In this document: one piece after another, positions 28,642-38,111 of the stretch
Position numbering within the stretch: position 1 is the first letter of the stretch
Layout of the letters: each line of letters opens with the position of its first letter
Assembly: GCA_014191855.1 (NCBI GenBank)
Contig: BJHF01000013.1
Location: 1-64,000 of the forward strand
Origin: Deltaproteobacteria bacterium
GTDB lineage: Bacteria > Myxococcota_A > UBA796 > SXON01
Length of the DNA: 64,000 bases
Reading direction: 5' to 3'
Translations under genes and position numbers: made by a program
The notes under the pieces: generated by a model
What the model saw: the letters and a program-made list of their open reading frames with translations, nothing else
What the model was told of the DNA's origin: nothing
Database searches by the model: none

Positions 28642-29837
28642 GCATGGCGCTCCTCGCCCTCGTCGCGACCGCCTGCAACACGGACGGCCAGGATTCAGGC
28701 AGCGCCTGCCTCGCCGCGGGCGAGGGAATCGCCGACCTCGACATTGAGCTCCACAGCGACTTTGGTCGGATCGCCGCCCGGGTTGTGGCGCCCACGGGTG
28801 GCGAGCCGGCGAGCATGCCGGTGGTCGTTCAACTCTTCGGGCGATGGTACTCCACCACGCGGCCGGAGGAGGGCAACATTGCCATCGAGAACGCCGTAAT
28901 CGTGCGGGTGGCGCTGGCCGGCGCGGATTGGGGCGATGGCACCGACGACGCTCGCGGGCCAAATGCGCGGGCGGCAGTCGCCGAAGCGATCCGCTACGCC
29001 CACGGGAACGCGGTGGACAGCGAAGGGTGCCGGATCGCCGAGCGCTTCCCGGTGGCCAACCCCAGCGTCACCGTTCTCCTCGGTCAGAGCAATGGCGGCA
29101 ACCTCGCGGTCGCGACGCTCGCCGATGATGCCCTGGATGTGCCCCAGCCCGCCGCGGTCGTGACCTGGGAAACCCCCGCGGGCGCGCAGTTCGTCAACAT
29201 GGAATTCGGCTCGACCGACGAAGTATACGACCCGGGTAGCTGCACCCTGGACCCGGCTTGGGGGGTGAGCTGCGCCCTGAACGCAACCCTGTCACCCACC
29301 GTGGATGGCAACGAGGTTTGCTTCGACCTCGACCACGACGGCCGCTGCGGTGCAGCCGACGCCACCCCCCATCCGCCCACCGACCCCGCAACGGGACTGC
29401 GCGCCGCTTCCCCCGCCCTCGCGGACGCCCTGGCGACCGCGGGACTCGCTTCGCCTTGGGACAACGCGGAAGAGGCCCGCAGCTTCTGGGCCACGCGGGA
29501 TGCCTCCCGGCTGGCGGCCTCCGCCGTGGCCCGGTTCCCCGACCTCCCCTTCTTGCTGCTCGGGAGCGAAGCCGATCACGCGCTCAGCAACCTCTCCGAC
29601 CACCCCCACGTTTTTGGTTTGGGCGAGGTGCTCCAGGCGGCGGGCGCCCGTTGGGTACGCCTGAACCCCGGCAGCGCGTTCAGCTTGCTCGCCGAGGAGA
29701 ACCCGGTGAACCTACCCCTCACCCTTGCGAATCCGGATGCCTGGCTCCTCCCGGAAGACGACGAGAACCCCCTCTCCGCGCTCTACGCGCAGGCGGTATC
29801 CGAGGTCGCGGCACACGAAGCCGCAGACGACTGGTGA
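28638..29837 (+). CDS. Lipoprotein with alpha/beta-hydrolase fold
   Basis: A 399-aa lipoprotein (signal MSMALLALVATAC). The mature part has an alpha/beta-hydrolase layout with the nucleophile elbow GQSNGG (Ser about 151), and FLLLGSEADHAL is a plausible acid/His region near residue 315. The substrate is unknown. The segment FDLDHDGRCGAAD looks like a calcium-binding loop. The GTG at 28638 is coupled to the preceding stop (GTGA); an ATG six nt later would also give a good signal. Confidence 0.7.
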   Translation: MSMALLALVATACNTDGQDSGSACLAAGEGIADLDIELHSDFGRIAARVVAPTGGEPASMPVVVQLFGRWYSTTRPEEGNIAIENAVIVRVALAGADWGDGTDDARGPNARAAVAEAIRYAHGNAVDSEGCRIAERFPVANPSVTVLLGQSNGGNLAVATLADDALDVPQPAAVVTWETPAGAQFVNMEFGSTDEVYDPGSCTLDPAWGVSCALNATLSPTVDGNEVCFDLDHDGRCGAADATPHPPTDPATGLRAASPALADALATAGLASPWDNAEEARSFWATRDASRLAASAVARFPDLPFLLLGSEADHALSNLSDHPHVFGLGEVLQAAGARWVRLNPGSAFSLLAEENPVNLPLTLANPDAWLLPEDDENPLSALYAQAVSEVAAHEAADDW

Positions 29838-30005
29838 AAATGAATGCTTGCCGCGGCTCGAATGTGCGCCTATGATCATCCCGAACATCGGACTTGGTCC
29901 CCCCCGACCCCGTCTCGAACCGGTACGTCAAGCGTCTCCTCCATTCTCTTGCGGTCAGGGCCAGGCGGGGGGGACTCTCCGGAGTGATCGGGAAACATCA
30001 GCCCT

Positions 30006-30422
30006 TCACGGCGCGGTCGGCGGTGGCGGAGCTCCCCGCGGCGGGGCTCGACCATCCCCCTCATGCGCCTGCAGGTGCGGGCGGAGCTGACGGGCCTTGC
30101 ACATCTCTTTCAAAGCTGCTTCCTTGATCTTCGCGCACCATGCGGCCTCGTTCGGGTACACGTCTACGCCCACCCGCATGTACACCATGTCACGTTGCAG
30201 GGGATCTGCGAGCTCAGCGTCCAGGAAGGCTTCGCCCTTCTTGGCGTCGTCCTTGAACATCACCAGCGCCACCGCCACGAGGCAGTCCTGCTTCCGGTTC
30301 GGATCCAGCACGAACGCGCAGTCTCCGGCGGTCTTCGGGTCATCTGGCGCACAGCCGACGAGGAGCGGGAGCAGGATGAACAGCAGGGCGAACATCCGGG
30401 CGACGTATCGCGCCGGCGCCAT
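30006..30422 (-). CDS. Small lipoprotein, function unknown
   Basis: A 138-aa protein with a lipoprotein signal (residues 1-24, ending LLPLLVGC) and a mature helical domain with four further cysteines (at DCAFVLD, QDCLVA, AWCAKI and EMCKAR) that could form two disulfides. The tail is Pro/Gly-rich. No family is recognised. The ATG at 30422 has GGAG 8 nt upstream. It is divergent from the repeat-protein gene, with 16 bp between starts. The 168-nt stretch 29838-30005 on its 3' side shows no gene. Confidence 0.6.
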   Translation of the reverse strand: MAPARYVARMFALLFILLPLLVGCAPDDPKTAGDCAFVLDPNRKQDCLVAVALVMFKDDAKKGEAFLDAELADPLQRDMVYMRVGVDVYPNEAAWCAKIKEAALKEMCKARQLRPHLQAHEGDGRAPPRGAPPPPTAP

Positions 30423-30426
30423 CGGC

Positions 30427-30432
30427 TAAGCT
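30427..30432 (+). promoter_or_regulatory. -10 element (TAAGCT) for a leaderless mRNA
   Basis: TAAGCT ends 6 nt before the ATG at 30439. The identical hexamer stands at the same 6-nt distance before the ATG at 41828. Confidence 0.45.
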
Positions 30433-30438
30433 CCGACG

Positions 30439-31227
30439 ATGCCGCTCGCCCATCCCGCCGTCCTCGCGCGGCTCGCGTTGCACCGGGACGACCCGGCCGA
30501 CGCCGACACACTGCTCACCGCGTGGCGCCGCCGCTTCGTGAGCGTGGCCGACCTGCAGCTCCGGCGAACGGTGCTGCACGAGGGGCTCAACGGCCTCGAC
30601 GACGCCTCGCTGATCGCGGTGCTCGATCGCCTGGATCTCAACGCCCGGGGCGGCGACGCCGAGTGCCGGTGGATGCTCTCTGAGCTGGCGCTGAACCCCT
30701 CCGTGGTGCACGAGCTGCCGTACGCCCGGGTGACGGAGCTGTACATGGCGGCGCGGGACGCCGGCTTTCGCGATGTGGCGGCGCGCTTCCTCGGGGATCG
30801 TCCCGCCGTCGGGGCCCCCGGCGCGGAGAACAACCCTCACCTCGACCTCTCTCCCGGCGTGCGCACCAGCGCGGCGCGTGCGCGCGATCGACTCCTGATC
30901 GACCGGCTGCTCCACGACCGCGATCCGCGAGTGATCCGTGCCTTGCTGGACAATCCCCGCCTCGTGGAGCGCGACGCCATCAAGATCGCGGCGCTGCGCC
31001 CCACCGCGCCGGAGGTGTTGGAGGCGGTGGCCCAGCACGCCCGTTGGGGGCGCAACTACCGGGTGAAGAAGGCGTTGGTCTTCAACCCCTGCACGCCGAC
31101 CTCGCTCTCGCGACAGCTGCTCCGCACGTTGTTGCGACAGGACCTGCTCGCGGTGCGCGACACCGGCTCCGTGGGCCTTGAGCTACGCGCGGACGCAAAC
31201 CTGCTTTTGACGCCCCAGACGGAGTGA
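30439..31227 (+). CDS. Alpha-helical repeat (HEAT-like) protein
   Basis: A 262-aa soluble protein built of helical repeats: DPRVIRALLDNPRLVERDAI followed by similar units (RVKKALVFNPCTPTSLSRQL), a pattern seen in HEAT/leucine-rich-variant proteins. It has no signal peptide. It probably serves as a binding scaffold; the partner is unknown. Its TGA directly abuts the stop codon of the convergent tatA gene with no base between. Confidence 0.6.
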   Translation: MPLAHPAVLARLALHRDDPADADTLLTAWRRRFVSVADLQLRRTVLHEGLNGLDDASLIAVLDRLDLNARGGDAECRWMLSELALNPSVVHELPYARVTELYMAARDAGFRDVAARFLGDRPAVGAPGAENNPHLDLSPGVRTSAARARDRLLIDRLLHDRDPRVIRALLDNPRLVERDAIKIAALRPTAPEVLEAVAQHARWGRNYRVKKALVFNPCTPTSLSRQLLRTLLRQDLLAVRDTGSVGLELRADANLLLTPQTE

Positions 31228-31509
31228 TCAGGCGTCGTCTTTCTTCGCGGACGAACGGGCCTTGACCTCCTCCGGGTCGTCGTCCAGATCATCCTTCGCG
31301 GCGAGCTCCTTCCGCTTGGCCTTCTTGGCCTTGGCCGCGGCGGCCGCTTCCTCGTCCTCGTCCTCATCCTCGTCCTTACCCGAGGAGGCATCCTTGAACG
31401 CCTTGATGCCCTTCCCGGCCTGCCGAAACACATCGGGCAGCTTCCCGGCCCCGAAGAAGATCAGCACGATCAGGAGGATGACCCCCCATTCCCAGGTTCC
31501 GAGACCCAT
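31228..31509 (-). CDS. tatA: TatA, twin-arginine translocase subunit
   Basis: A 93-aa protein: a short N-terminus (MGLGTWEW), one transmembrane helix (GVILLIVLIFFGAGKLPD), the FGxxKLP hinge and an amphipathic helix (VFRQAGKGIKAFKDA), followed by a long Asp/Glu/Lys/Ala tail. TatA forms the pore that exports folded proteins. The ATG at 31509 has GGAG 8 nt upstream; upstream codons in the same frame do not fit the family. tatB and tatC are not nearby. A substrate candidate in this window is the aminotransferase-like protein at 58875. Confidence 0.93.
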   Translation of the reverse strand: MGLGTWEWGVILLIVLIFFGAGKLPDVFRQAGKGIKAFKDASSGKDEDEDEDEEAAAAAKAKKAKRKELAAKDDLDDDPEEVKARSSAKKDDA

Positions 31510-31593
31510 CCGACACGCTCCGGCGCACCGCTGACTATCCAGCACGGCGGTTGTGCGCCCGTCGTCGGTTGTCCCGATGCTCTCCCGCCCCGC

Positions 31594-32763
31594 TCAGCGC
31601 CGGCGGGTGCCGAGGAGCAGCAGTCCCAAACCGACGCCGACCAGGCCCGCGACCGGGCCCCCACTCGCGCACCCGCAATCGCCAGACTCCGCGGGTTCAT
31701 CCGTATCTTCCCCGTCGTCGCCTGCCGTGTCCCCGGTGTCGCCCACGCCCGTGTCGACGCTGCCAGTGTCCTCCTCCACCGCCCACGGACTGGGGCACGC
31801 GCGCGGCGCCGGGTCGCCAAGCTGCGTGTCGGTGACGGCCGCCCCAACGGCCTTTTCACCGGATTCTTCGTCGGTGCGGCTGTACCACACCACGTACCCG
31901 GCGCCCGAACGCAGTACATCCCAATGGTTGAGCGCCGAATAGTCGAGGTTTCCTCCCGCCAAGGGGCTGTTCGTGTCCACCGCCCAGCTCACCCCGTCCG
32001 CCGACTCCGCCCAGCCGAGGCCGCGCTCGAAGGTGCCTTCCGTGTCGCCTCCGAACAGCATCGCGAGCGGTCGCGACGCGGCTTCGTCGCACACCAATGA
32101 GGGCCCGTGCACCCAGTGCCCCGCCCACTCCCCGACGGACAGGTGATCGAGCACCCGCACCGGCTCGCTCCAGGTGCTCGAGCCAACCGGGCGGGAAAGC
32201 TGGAAGATGTCCGGAAGCTCCGCGACTTCGAGGTACACGACGCCGTTGAGCGCGGCGGCGCTCGACAGGCCGATCGACGTGTCCACGAAGGGCACCAGCA
32301 CCTCCTCCACCACCGTCCAGGCGATCCCGTCCGCGCTCGTGGCCCAACCGATGCCGCTGGGCGCGTTCGTGGCTGCCCCCTCATTAGGCAACTTCGACGC
32401 CGAATAGAACAGGTTCCACTGCGTTCCGTCGAAGAGGATCGCCGGCTGCGCAACCGAGCACTCGCGCGGCGTTCCGGCGACGCCGCTCGCGGTAAGCACC
32501 GGGGCCTCGTCGAGGGCCCAGGTGACGCCGTCGGGGGAAGTGGCCCGGCCGATGTGGAAGCTGTTGGCACAGCCCTCCGGCACATCCTCGGCGTCGGTGG
32601 CGGCCTCGAAGTACATCACGTACTCCTCGGTGTCGCCGCGCCACTCCACGCTCGGCGCGCCCACGCCGTTCTGGAAGGCACCGGCGCCCTTGAGCACAAA
32701 GCCCAGATCGAAGAACCCGCTGGGCGCCGCGGCCGCCGCGTACACGAAGAACAAAACGGTCAT
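31594..32763 (-). CDS. Secreted beta-propeller protein with MYXO-CTERM-like tail
   Basis: A 389-aa protein with a signal peptide (residues 1-13). The main domain has repeated ATSPDGVTWAL / ATSADGIAWTV / AESADGVSWAV units, like five-bladed propellers of GH43/GH32-type glycosidases. An Asp/Thr/Gly linker and a C-terminal sorting signal follow: GDCGCASGG, a hydrophobic helix and RRR. This is the MYXO-CTERM pattern, so the protein is probably anchored and processed at the cell surface. AGGAG precedes the ATG. Catalytic residues were not identified. Confidence 0.75.
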   Translation of the reverse strand: MTVLFFVYAAAAAPSGFFDLGFVLKGAGAFQNGVGAPSVEWRGDTEEYVMYFEAATDAEDVPEGCANSFHIGRATSPDGVTWALDEAPVLTASGVAGTPRECSVAQPAILFDGTQWNLFYSASKLPNEGAATNAPSGIGWATSADGIAWTVVEEVLVPFVDTSIGLSSAAALNGVVYLEVAELPDIFQLSRPVGSSTWSEPVRVLDHLSVGEWAGHWVHGPSLVCDEAASRPLAMLFGGDTEGTFERGLGWAESADGVSWAVDTNSPLAGGNLDYSALNHWDVLRSGAGYVVWYSRTDEESGEKAVGAAVTDTQLGDPAPRACPSPWAVEEDTGSVDTGVGDTGDTAGDDGEDTDEPAESGDCGCASGGPVAGLVGVGLGLLLLGTRRR

Positions 32764-32844
32764 GTGCGCTCCTGTTCGCTCACAGCATGGCTTGGCGGCG
32801 GAGAGTCCGCAACGGCACCGCGGTGCAGAAGGTGTGCAGTGCGC

Positions 32845-34338
32845 TTAGCGCGGACGCGCCACGCCATACAGCTCGCCATGTCGCGACCAGAGGTGCGACA
32901 TCAGGTCTTCCACCGGATCCCGGGAGCCGGCGACCTCACGGAATAGATCGGGTGCATCCATGATATGTCCGCGTTCGTGCACGCGGGTGCGCAGCCACCC
33001 GAGGATCGGCGCGAAGTGGCCGCGCTCCACGTGTTCCCAAAGGTCGGGCAGGTCGGCCAGCATGCACTGCGAGAAGCTTGCCGCGTAGAGGTTCCCGATG
33101 GTGTAGCTGGGGAAGTAGCCAAGGAGGCCGCTCGACCAGTGCACGTCCTGCAGTACGCCCTCCTTCGCGCTCGGCGCCGTGACTCCGACGGTGCGCCGGT
33201 AGGCTTCGTCCCACGCGCCTGGCAGATCGGTCGCCTGGAGCTGCCCCTCCATCACGGCGACCTCAAGCCCAAACCGCACGATGATGTGGAGGTTGTAGGT
33301 GGCTTCATCGGCCTCCACCCGCACCAGCGAGCGCTGTACTCGGTTCGCCGCGCCGAACATCTGCTCCGGGGCGAAGTCGTGCGTCGGCCAGATCGCGCCC
33401 ATCCTCGGCGCGAGGTAGCGGAAGAAGGGCAAGGAGCGTCCGATGAAGTTCTCCCAGAACCGCGACTGCGACTCGTGCAGGCCCATGCCCGCCGCCTGAT
33501 TCAAGCCAGTTCCCGCCAGCGAATTCGGGAGGCCCTGCTCGTACATCCCGTGCCCGCACTCATGGATCGTGCTGCCGAGTCCGCTGAGGAAATTGTCCTC
33601 CATGAACCGGGTGGTGAGCCGCACATCGCCCGGGCCGAGGCCGATGCTGAACGGGTGCGCGCTTTTGTCGAGGCGCCCGCCCAGCATGTCGAAGCCGAGA
33701 TCGCGCAGCACTCGCTCCGAGAGGCGGCGTTGCCCCTCCACGTCCAGCTTCGGCTCGAAGGCCGCGGGGTGGGGGCGCGACTCCACCGCCGTGAGGAACG
33801 TGCCCAGCTCCGTGCCGAGGCGCTCAAACATCGGGCGAAGCTCGCCAACGGTAGAGCCTGGGTCGTATTCTTCAAGCAACGCATCATAGGGGTGCGCACA
33901 GCGCGCCGCGCCAAGGGCGGCTGCCTGCTCGCGAGTGAGGTCCAACAAGCGCTGAAGCTTGGGCGCGAAGCTCGTGAAGTCGTCGGCTGCCTTCGCCGCA
34001 ACCCATGCGTGAAAGCCCTCGGAGCGGGCCACCGCGAGCGCCTCCACGAGCTTCGTCGGGATGCCAACGGCACGGTCGTACTTACGACGAAGGAGCCGCA
34101 CCGACGCCGCTTGCGTGGCGTCCAAGGCCCCACCCTCCAGCTCCGACAGCCAGCCCCCCACCTCGGGCGCCGTGAAGCGCTCGTGGTAGATCCTCTGCAA
34201 CAAGGCAGATTGTTCGCCACGCGAGTCGGCCGACTTCGGCGGCGCCTGCGTTTGCTGGTCCCATTCCAGAACGGAGCTGGCGCCAGCCAAAGCGTCGAGC
34301 TCACGGATGCGGGCAGAGAGCGCAGTCCAAGCGGCCAA
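32845..34338 (-). CDS. M32 carboxypeptidase (Taq type)
   Basis: A 497-aa zinc carboxypeptidase of the usual family length. The zinc motif is HECGH in STIHECGHGMYEQG (about residue 257), with the downstream family motifs LHESQSRFWENF and PTHDFAPEQMF. It removes C-terminal residues from peptides in the cytoplasm. The start is a TTG at 34338, bounded by an in-frame stop two codons upstream; a weak GGTGA precedes it. It follows the CobW-like gene by 25 nt on the same strand. Confidence 0.92.
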   Translation of the reverse strand: MAAWTALSARIRELDALAGASSVLEWDQQTQAPPKSADSRGEQSALLQRIYHERFTAPEVGGWLSELEGGALDATQAASVRLLRRKYDRAVGIPTKLVEALAVARSEGFHAWVAAKAADDFTSFAPKLQRLLDLTREQAAALGAARCAHPYDALLEEYDPGSTVGELRPMFERLGTELGTFLTAVESRPHPAAFEPKLDVEGQRRLSERVLRDLGFDMLGGRLDKSAHPFSIGLGPGDVRLTTRFMEDNFLSGLGSTIHECGHGMYEQGLPNSLAGTGLNQAAGMGLHESQSRFWENFIGRSLPFFRYLAPRMGAIWPTHDFAPEQMFGAANRVQRSLVRVEADEATYNLHIIVRFGLEVAVMEGQLQATDLPGAWDEAYRRTVGVTAPSAKEGVLQDVHWSSGLLGYFPSYTIGNLYAASFSQCMLADLPDLWEHVERGHFAPILGWLRTRVHERGHIMDAPDLFREVAGSRDPVEDLMSHLWSRHGELYGVARPR

Positions 34339-34363
34339 GCGTCACCAGGGAATGCCGGCCCCG

Positions 34364-35314
34364 TTATCCAGAATCCCCCGCGATGGCGGCCCAGCCGCGC
34401 TGAAGCTCCGCAAGGTCCAGCCTGCGCCCGATCACCACGAGGCCGCTCGACTCGGGGGCGTACATCGAGCCAGGACCCAGCTCCAACCACTGGTATACGC
34501 CATTGGCCACCACGGCCCGCTCCAGCCCCCGGCACCGAAAGATGCCCTTGAGCCGCAGCACCTCCCATCCGCGCCGTGACGCCACGAACTGCAGGAACAT
34601 CTTCAGCTTCTGGAGATCCAGCTCGGCTTGGGTACGAAAGCTGCCGGTGACGATCCCCGAGGCGTGCGTCGCGAGCGCGGGAAACCGCCAGCCCTCGGGG
34701 CAGCCCCCGGTGCCCAAACGAACCGCACCCAGCTCAACGTCGGCGTGGGTCGCTCGCTCAAGCCGGGCCAGGGGGGCCACCGCCCGAACCGCGCGCTCGG
34801 CTCCTTCGATGTCGGCCGCGTGATCGAGGTGGTTGAGGATCACGTGATCCGCGCATGCGATCTGCGCGCTGGCCTCGGGGAACTCAGTAAGTTGTTCGAC
34901 GATTTTACCGGCATGGGCCAGCGCCACCACGCCGCCTACGCGCGTCTCCGCGGCCAGCATGGGGTCCAGAAGGAAGGTCTGGATCAACGGCCCGGGCGCC
35001 GCTAGCCCCGAGGCCTCCACGATGAGAGCCTCGAAGCGATAGGGCCGAAAGAACCTCGCTCGCTTTTGGAGCAGCTCGGTGGCGGTTCGGCGCAGGTCCT
35101 CCCGCACTTCACAGCAGATGCACCCGTTACGCAGCTCGATCACCGAATCCGAGGCGCCGACAATCAGCCGCCCATCGATGCCCAACGCACCGAACTCGTT
35201 GACGATGACCGCCGTCGGGGGCGCGTCGGGATCGGCCAGAAGCCGGTTGAGCAGCGTCGTTTTTCCCGCGCCCAGGAACCCGGTGAGCAGGGTGACCGGG
35301 ACTGGCGACACCAT
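34364..35314 (-). CDS. CobW/YjiA-family GTPase, putative metal chaperone
   Basis: A 316-aa G3E GTPase. The Walker A is GFLGAGKTT (residues 12-20), the metal motif CxCC is at residues 65-68 (NGCICCEV), the Walker B/Switch region is LIVEASGLAAPGP, and the guanine motif is NHLDHA, where NKxD is usual. A C-terminal CobW domain is present. Such proteins insert zinc or cobalt into client enzymes. The adjacent zinc peptidase could be a client, but that is only proximity. Confidence 0.9.
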   Translation of the reverse strand: MVSPVPVTLLTGFLGAGKTTLLNRLLADPDAPPTAVIVNEFGALGIDGRLIVGASDSVIELRNGCICCEVREDLRRTATELLQKRARFFRPYRFEALIVEASGLAAPGPLIQTFLLDPMLAAETRVGGVVALAHAGKIVEQLTEFPEASAQIACADHVILNHLDHAADIEGAERAVRAVAPLARLERATHADVELGAVRLGTGGCPEGWRFPALATHASGIVTGSFRTQAELDLQKLKMFLQFVASRRGWEVLRLKGIFRCRGLERAVVANGVYQWLELGPGSMYAPESSGLVVIGRRLDLAELQRGWAAIAGDSG

Positions 35315-35319
35315 CGGCG

Positions 35320-35799
35320 CTACAGGTACCCGAGCGCCTTGAGGCGCTCGACCTCCGCGGGATCCGCCGAGGTTTTCAGCTCGTCGAGCTTGGATTGAAA
35401 CGCCACTTCATCGGGGAACTTCTTCTTGCCGGCGTCCAGCAGGTTGGTGTACCCGGCGCCATCTCCCGCAGCGCGGAGCTTGTCGGCCAGCGAGAGGTAC
35501 AACGAGGCGGTGACCTGGGCCGAGTAGGGTGTGGCGAGCCGCTCCAGCGAGGACAGCACGTCCGCCCCCTTACCGCCCGCGGCCAACGCGTTCACGCGTC
35601 CCGACTCGAAGCGCCAGGCCTTCGCCGGGTCTGCGAGGATCTTCTCGATTTTCAGCGCCTCGTCGGCCTTGGCAACGGCCCCCGGGTAGTCCTTCGCGGC
35701 GATCGCCGCGTCCACCCCCGCCTGGAGCGCCTCCACGTCGGGACCACCCGCGCAGGCGGCGAGGAAGAAGGCGACAGCAGCGGAGCGAAGGAGGGTCAT
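35320..35799 (-). CDS. Small lipoprotein with helical (TPR-like) repeats
   Basis: A 159-aa lipoprotein (signal ends FFLAAC, Cys 16). The mature part is helical: AIAAKDYPGAVAKADEALKI resembles a TPR unit and similar units follow. It ends EVERLKALGYL, a tail often seen at the end of sulfatase/phosphatase-superfamily proteins and also in the 67-aa protein at 40137-40340. It is divergent from the phosphatase-superfamily gene at 35880 with 80 bp between. Confidence 0.6.
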   Translation of the reverse strand: MTLLRSAAVAFFLAACAGGPDVEALQAGVDAAIAAKDYPGAVAKADEALKIEKILADPAKAWRFESGRVNALAAGGKGADVLSSLERLATPYSAQVTASLYLSLADKLRAAGDGAGYTNLLDAGKKKFPDEVAFQSKLDELKTSADPAEVERLKALGYL

Positions 35800-35860
35800 G
35801 GGAGCCTCGGGGAACGACGATTCGTGGCGCGGCGGCAGGTAGCCCGGCGGGGGGCGGCTG

Positions 35861-35868
35861 ACTATACA
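35861..35868. promoter_or_regulatory. Possible bidirectional -10 element (ACTATACA)
   Basis: In the 80-bp divergent gap, TATACA (35863-35868) reads toward the plus-strand ATG 11 nt away and TATAGT (35861-35866 complement) toward the lipoprotein. No convincing -35 was found for either direction. Confidence 0.3.
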
Positions 35869-35879
35869 CGCGCCCCGTC

Positions 35880-38111
35880 ATGGCACCCAGCCCCCGGCTC
35901 CGACCGTCCTTCGCGTTCGCGCTCGCGGTGCTGCTGAGCCCTTCGCTGGCCCACGCCTACATCGGCCCCGGCGCCGGCTTCGCGTTCGCAGGCTCCCTCG
36001 CGGTCATGCTCGCGGCCTTTGCCCTTGCGATCGGCACGATCCTGCTCTGGCCGTTCACGTTCCTGATCCGGATGATCCGCGTCGGGAACCCCTACAAGAA
36101 CGCGCTCGCGCGCCGCGTGATCGTGGTGGGCCTCGACGGGATGGATCCGGGGATCACCACGCGCTTCCTTCGCGAGGGGCGCCTGCCGAACCTCCAGAAG
36201 CTGGCCGAAAATGGTGTTTTTCGCGCGCTGGACACCAGCAACCCCTCCATGTCCCCCGTGGCGTGGTCATCGTTTGCAACCGGTGTGGACCCCTCCCGGC
36301 ACGGCATCTACGACTTCCTCACGCGGGACCCCTGCACATACGCCCCGATCCTCTCCAGCACCGACATCAAGAACGCGGAGCGCGTGCTCAACATCGGGAA
36401 GTACATCATCCCGCTGGAAAAACCAAAGATCAAGCTGCTCCAGAAGAGCGTGGCGTTCTGGAAGACACTCGGGGAGAAGCACATCCCCTCCATCATCCAG
36501 CGCGTGCCCATCACCTTCCCGCCCGTGCCGTTCCGCGGCCTGCTGCTCTCCGGCATGTGCGTGCCCGATCTTCGCGGGAGCCAGGGCACGTTCAGCTTCT
36601 TCTCCACGGCGAACGCCGAAGGGAAGGCGGCGTTCACCGGCGGCGAGCAGACGGTGCTGCGTCGGAAGGGCAACATCATCCGTTCGCGCATCGTCGGTCC
36701 CGACAACGGCATGGTGAAGGATGGCGGGCGTATGACGCTGCCGTTCACGCTGACGGTTACGAGCAAGGCTGGCGAGCCGGGAACGGTCAAGATCGAGCTG
36801 GATGGCGGCGAGTCGTTCGATCTCGGGCTCCGCGTCTACTCCGACTGGGTGCACCTGAACTTCAACGGGGGGCCGGGGATCAACGTCTCCGGGATCGCCA
36901 AGTTCTACCTGATCTCGGCAGATCCCGAGGTGAGCCTGTACATGACGCCGATCCACATCGACCCGGAGAGCCCGGCGATGCCGATCAGCCATCCGGAAGT
37001 GTACGCGGTGTACCTGGCGAAGCGCTTCGGTCCGTACGCGACGCTGGGGCTAGCGGAGGACACCTGGGCGCTCAACGAGCGGGTCATCGACGAGGGTGCG
37101 TTCTTCGATCAGGCGATGGCGTTCTGCGACGAGCGGGAGAAGATGCTGTTCGACGCGATCGAGCATACGCGCGAGGGGCTCGTCACGACGGTTTTCGACA
37201 CCACCGACCGCGTTCAACACATGTTCTACCGGTACCTGGATCCGACGCATCCGGCGAACCGGGACAAAGAATCCACGGCGTACGCCGATGCCATCGAGCG
37301 CGTCTACACCCGGATGGACGGCGTGATCGGCAAGGTGTTGGAAACGGTCGGCGAAGACGCCGTGGTGATGGTGATGAGCGACCACGGCTTCACCAACTTC
37401 CGCCGCGGCGTGAACCTCAACACCTGGCTCCGCAACGAGGGATACCTCACCCTGAAAGATGGAAAAACGCTGTCCGGCGACTGGTTCGAGGACGTGGACT
37501 GGTCCCGCACGCAGGCGTTCTCGCTGGGCCTCACCGGGTTGTTCATCAACCGGAAAGGCCGGGAGAAGTCGGGGATCGTGCCAGAGGGGGAGCCGTACAA
37601 GGCCTTGGTTCGCGAGCTATGCGCCAAGCTGGATGCGCTGGTGGACGAGGAGACGAACACCCGCGCCGTGCGCAAGGCCGTGGCCGCTTTCGAGTGTTTC
37701 GATGGACCTTATCGGCTGGACGCGCCGGACATCCTCGTTGGCTACGAAGGGGGCTACCGGAGCTCGTGGGGGTGTGCCACCGGCTCGGTCACGCCGACCG
37801 TGTTCGAAGACAACACGAAGAGCTGGTCGGGAGACCACTGCGTAGACCCCTCCATCGTGCCCGGCGTGTTCTTCTGCAACCGGAAGATCAAGCTCGACAA
37901 GCCGCACATCATGGACATCCCCTACTCCATCCTCTCCCTGTTCGGGCATGCCCCGCCCAAGCACATGCAGGGGCGGATGTTGTTCGCGGGCAACGCGGAC
38001 AGTGCGGAGGTGGGCGGCGCGCTCGACCCACGCTCGCTCCCACAGTCCGGGTCAGCCCCCGGCGCGCGGATCTTCCCCCTCGGACAGGCGCCGGAGTCCG
38101 GCGATGCGTAG
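35880..38111 (+). CDS. Alkaline-phosphatase-superfamily protein, membrane-anchored
   Basis: A 743-aa protein with a signal peptide, a YIGPGAGFAFAG segment and a transmembrane helix (residues ~35-65), then a periplasmic phosphodiesterase/nucleotide-pyrophosphatase-type domain. The metal-binding Asp is in VGLDGMDPG (about 86), the probable nucleophile Ser in SMSPVAWSS, and the metal site MSDHGF at about residues 500-503. It should hydrolyse or transfer a phosphoryl or related group on an envelope substrate. It begins a locus of two paralogs plus sulfotransferase-like and SGNH genes and overlaps the next gene by 8 nt. Confidence 0.85.
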   Translation: MAPSPRLRPSFAFALAVLLSPSLAHAYIGPGAGFAFAGSLAVMLAAFALAIGTILLWPFTFLIRMIRVGNPYKNALARRVIVVGLDGMDPGITTRFLREGRLPNLQKLAENGVFRALDTSNPSMSPVAWSSFATGVDPSRHGIYDFLTRDPCTYAPILSSTDIKNAERVLNIGKYIIPLEKPKIKLLQKSVAFWKTLGEKHIPSIIQRVPITFPPVPFRGLLLSGMCVPDLRGSQGTFSFFSTANAEGKAAFTGGEQTVLRRKGNIIRSRIVGPDNGMVKDGGRMTLPFTLTVTSKAGEPGTVKIELDGGESFDLGLRVYSDWVHLNFNGGPGINVSGIAKFYLISADPEVSLYMTPIHIDPESPAMPISHPEVYAVYLAKRFGPYATLGLAEDTWALNERVIDEGAFFDQAMAFCDEREKMLFDAIEHTREGLVTTVFDTTDRVQHMFYRYLDPTHPANRDKESTAYADAIERVYTRMDGVIGKVLETVGEDAVVMVMSDHGFTNFRRGVNLNTWLRNEGYLTLKDGKTLSGDWFEDVDWSRTQAFSLGLTGLFINRKGREKSGIVPEGEPYKALVRELCAKLDALVDEETNTRAVRKAVAAFECFDGPYRLDAPDILVGYEGGYRSSWGCATGSVTPTVFEDNTKSWSGDHCVDPSIVPGVFFCNRKIKLDKPHIMDIPYSILSLFGHAPPKHMQGRMLFAGNADSAEVGGALDPRSLPQSGSAPGARIFPLGQAPESGDA

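Noticed and set aside
29838..30005. Short frames in the gap between the hydrolase lipoprotein and the small lipoprotein gene
   Set aside because: Candidates are 11 codons or run antisense into the lipoprotein gene; nothing supports coding.
32813..32824. GCACCGCGGTGC palindrome upstream of the MYXO-CTERM gene as an operator
   Set aside because: Short G+C palindromes are frequent here and it is not placed against a promoter.
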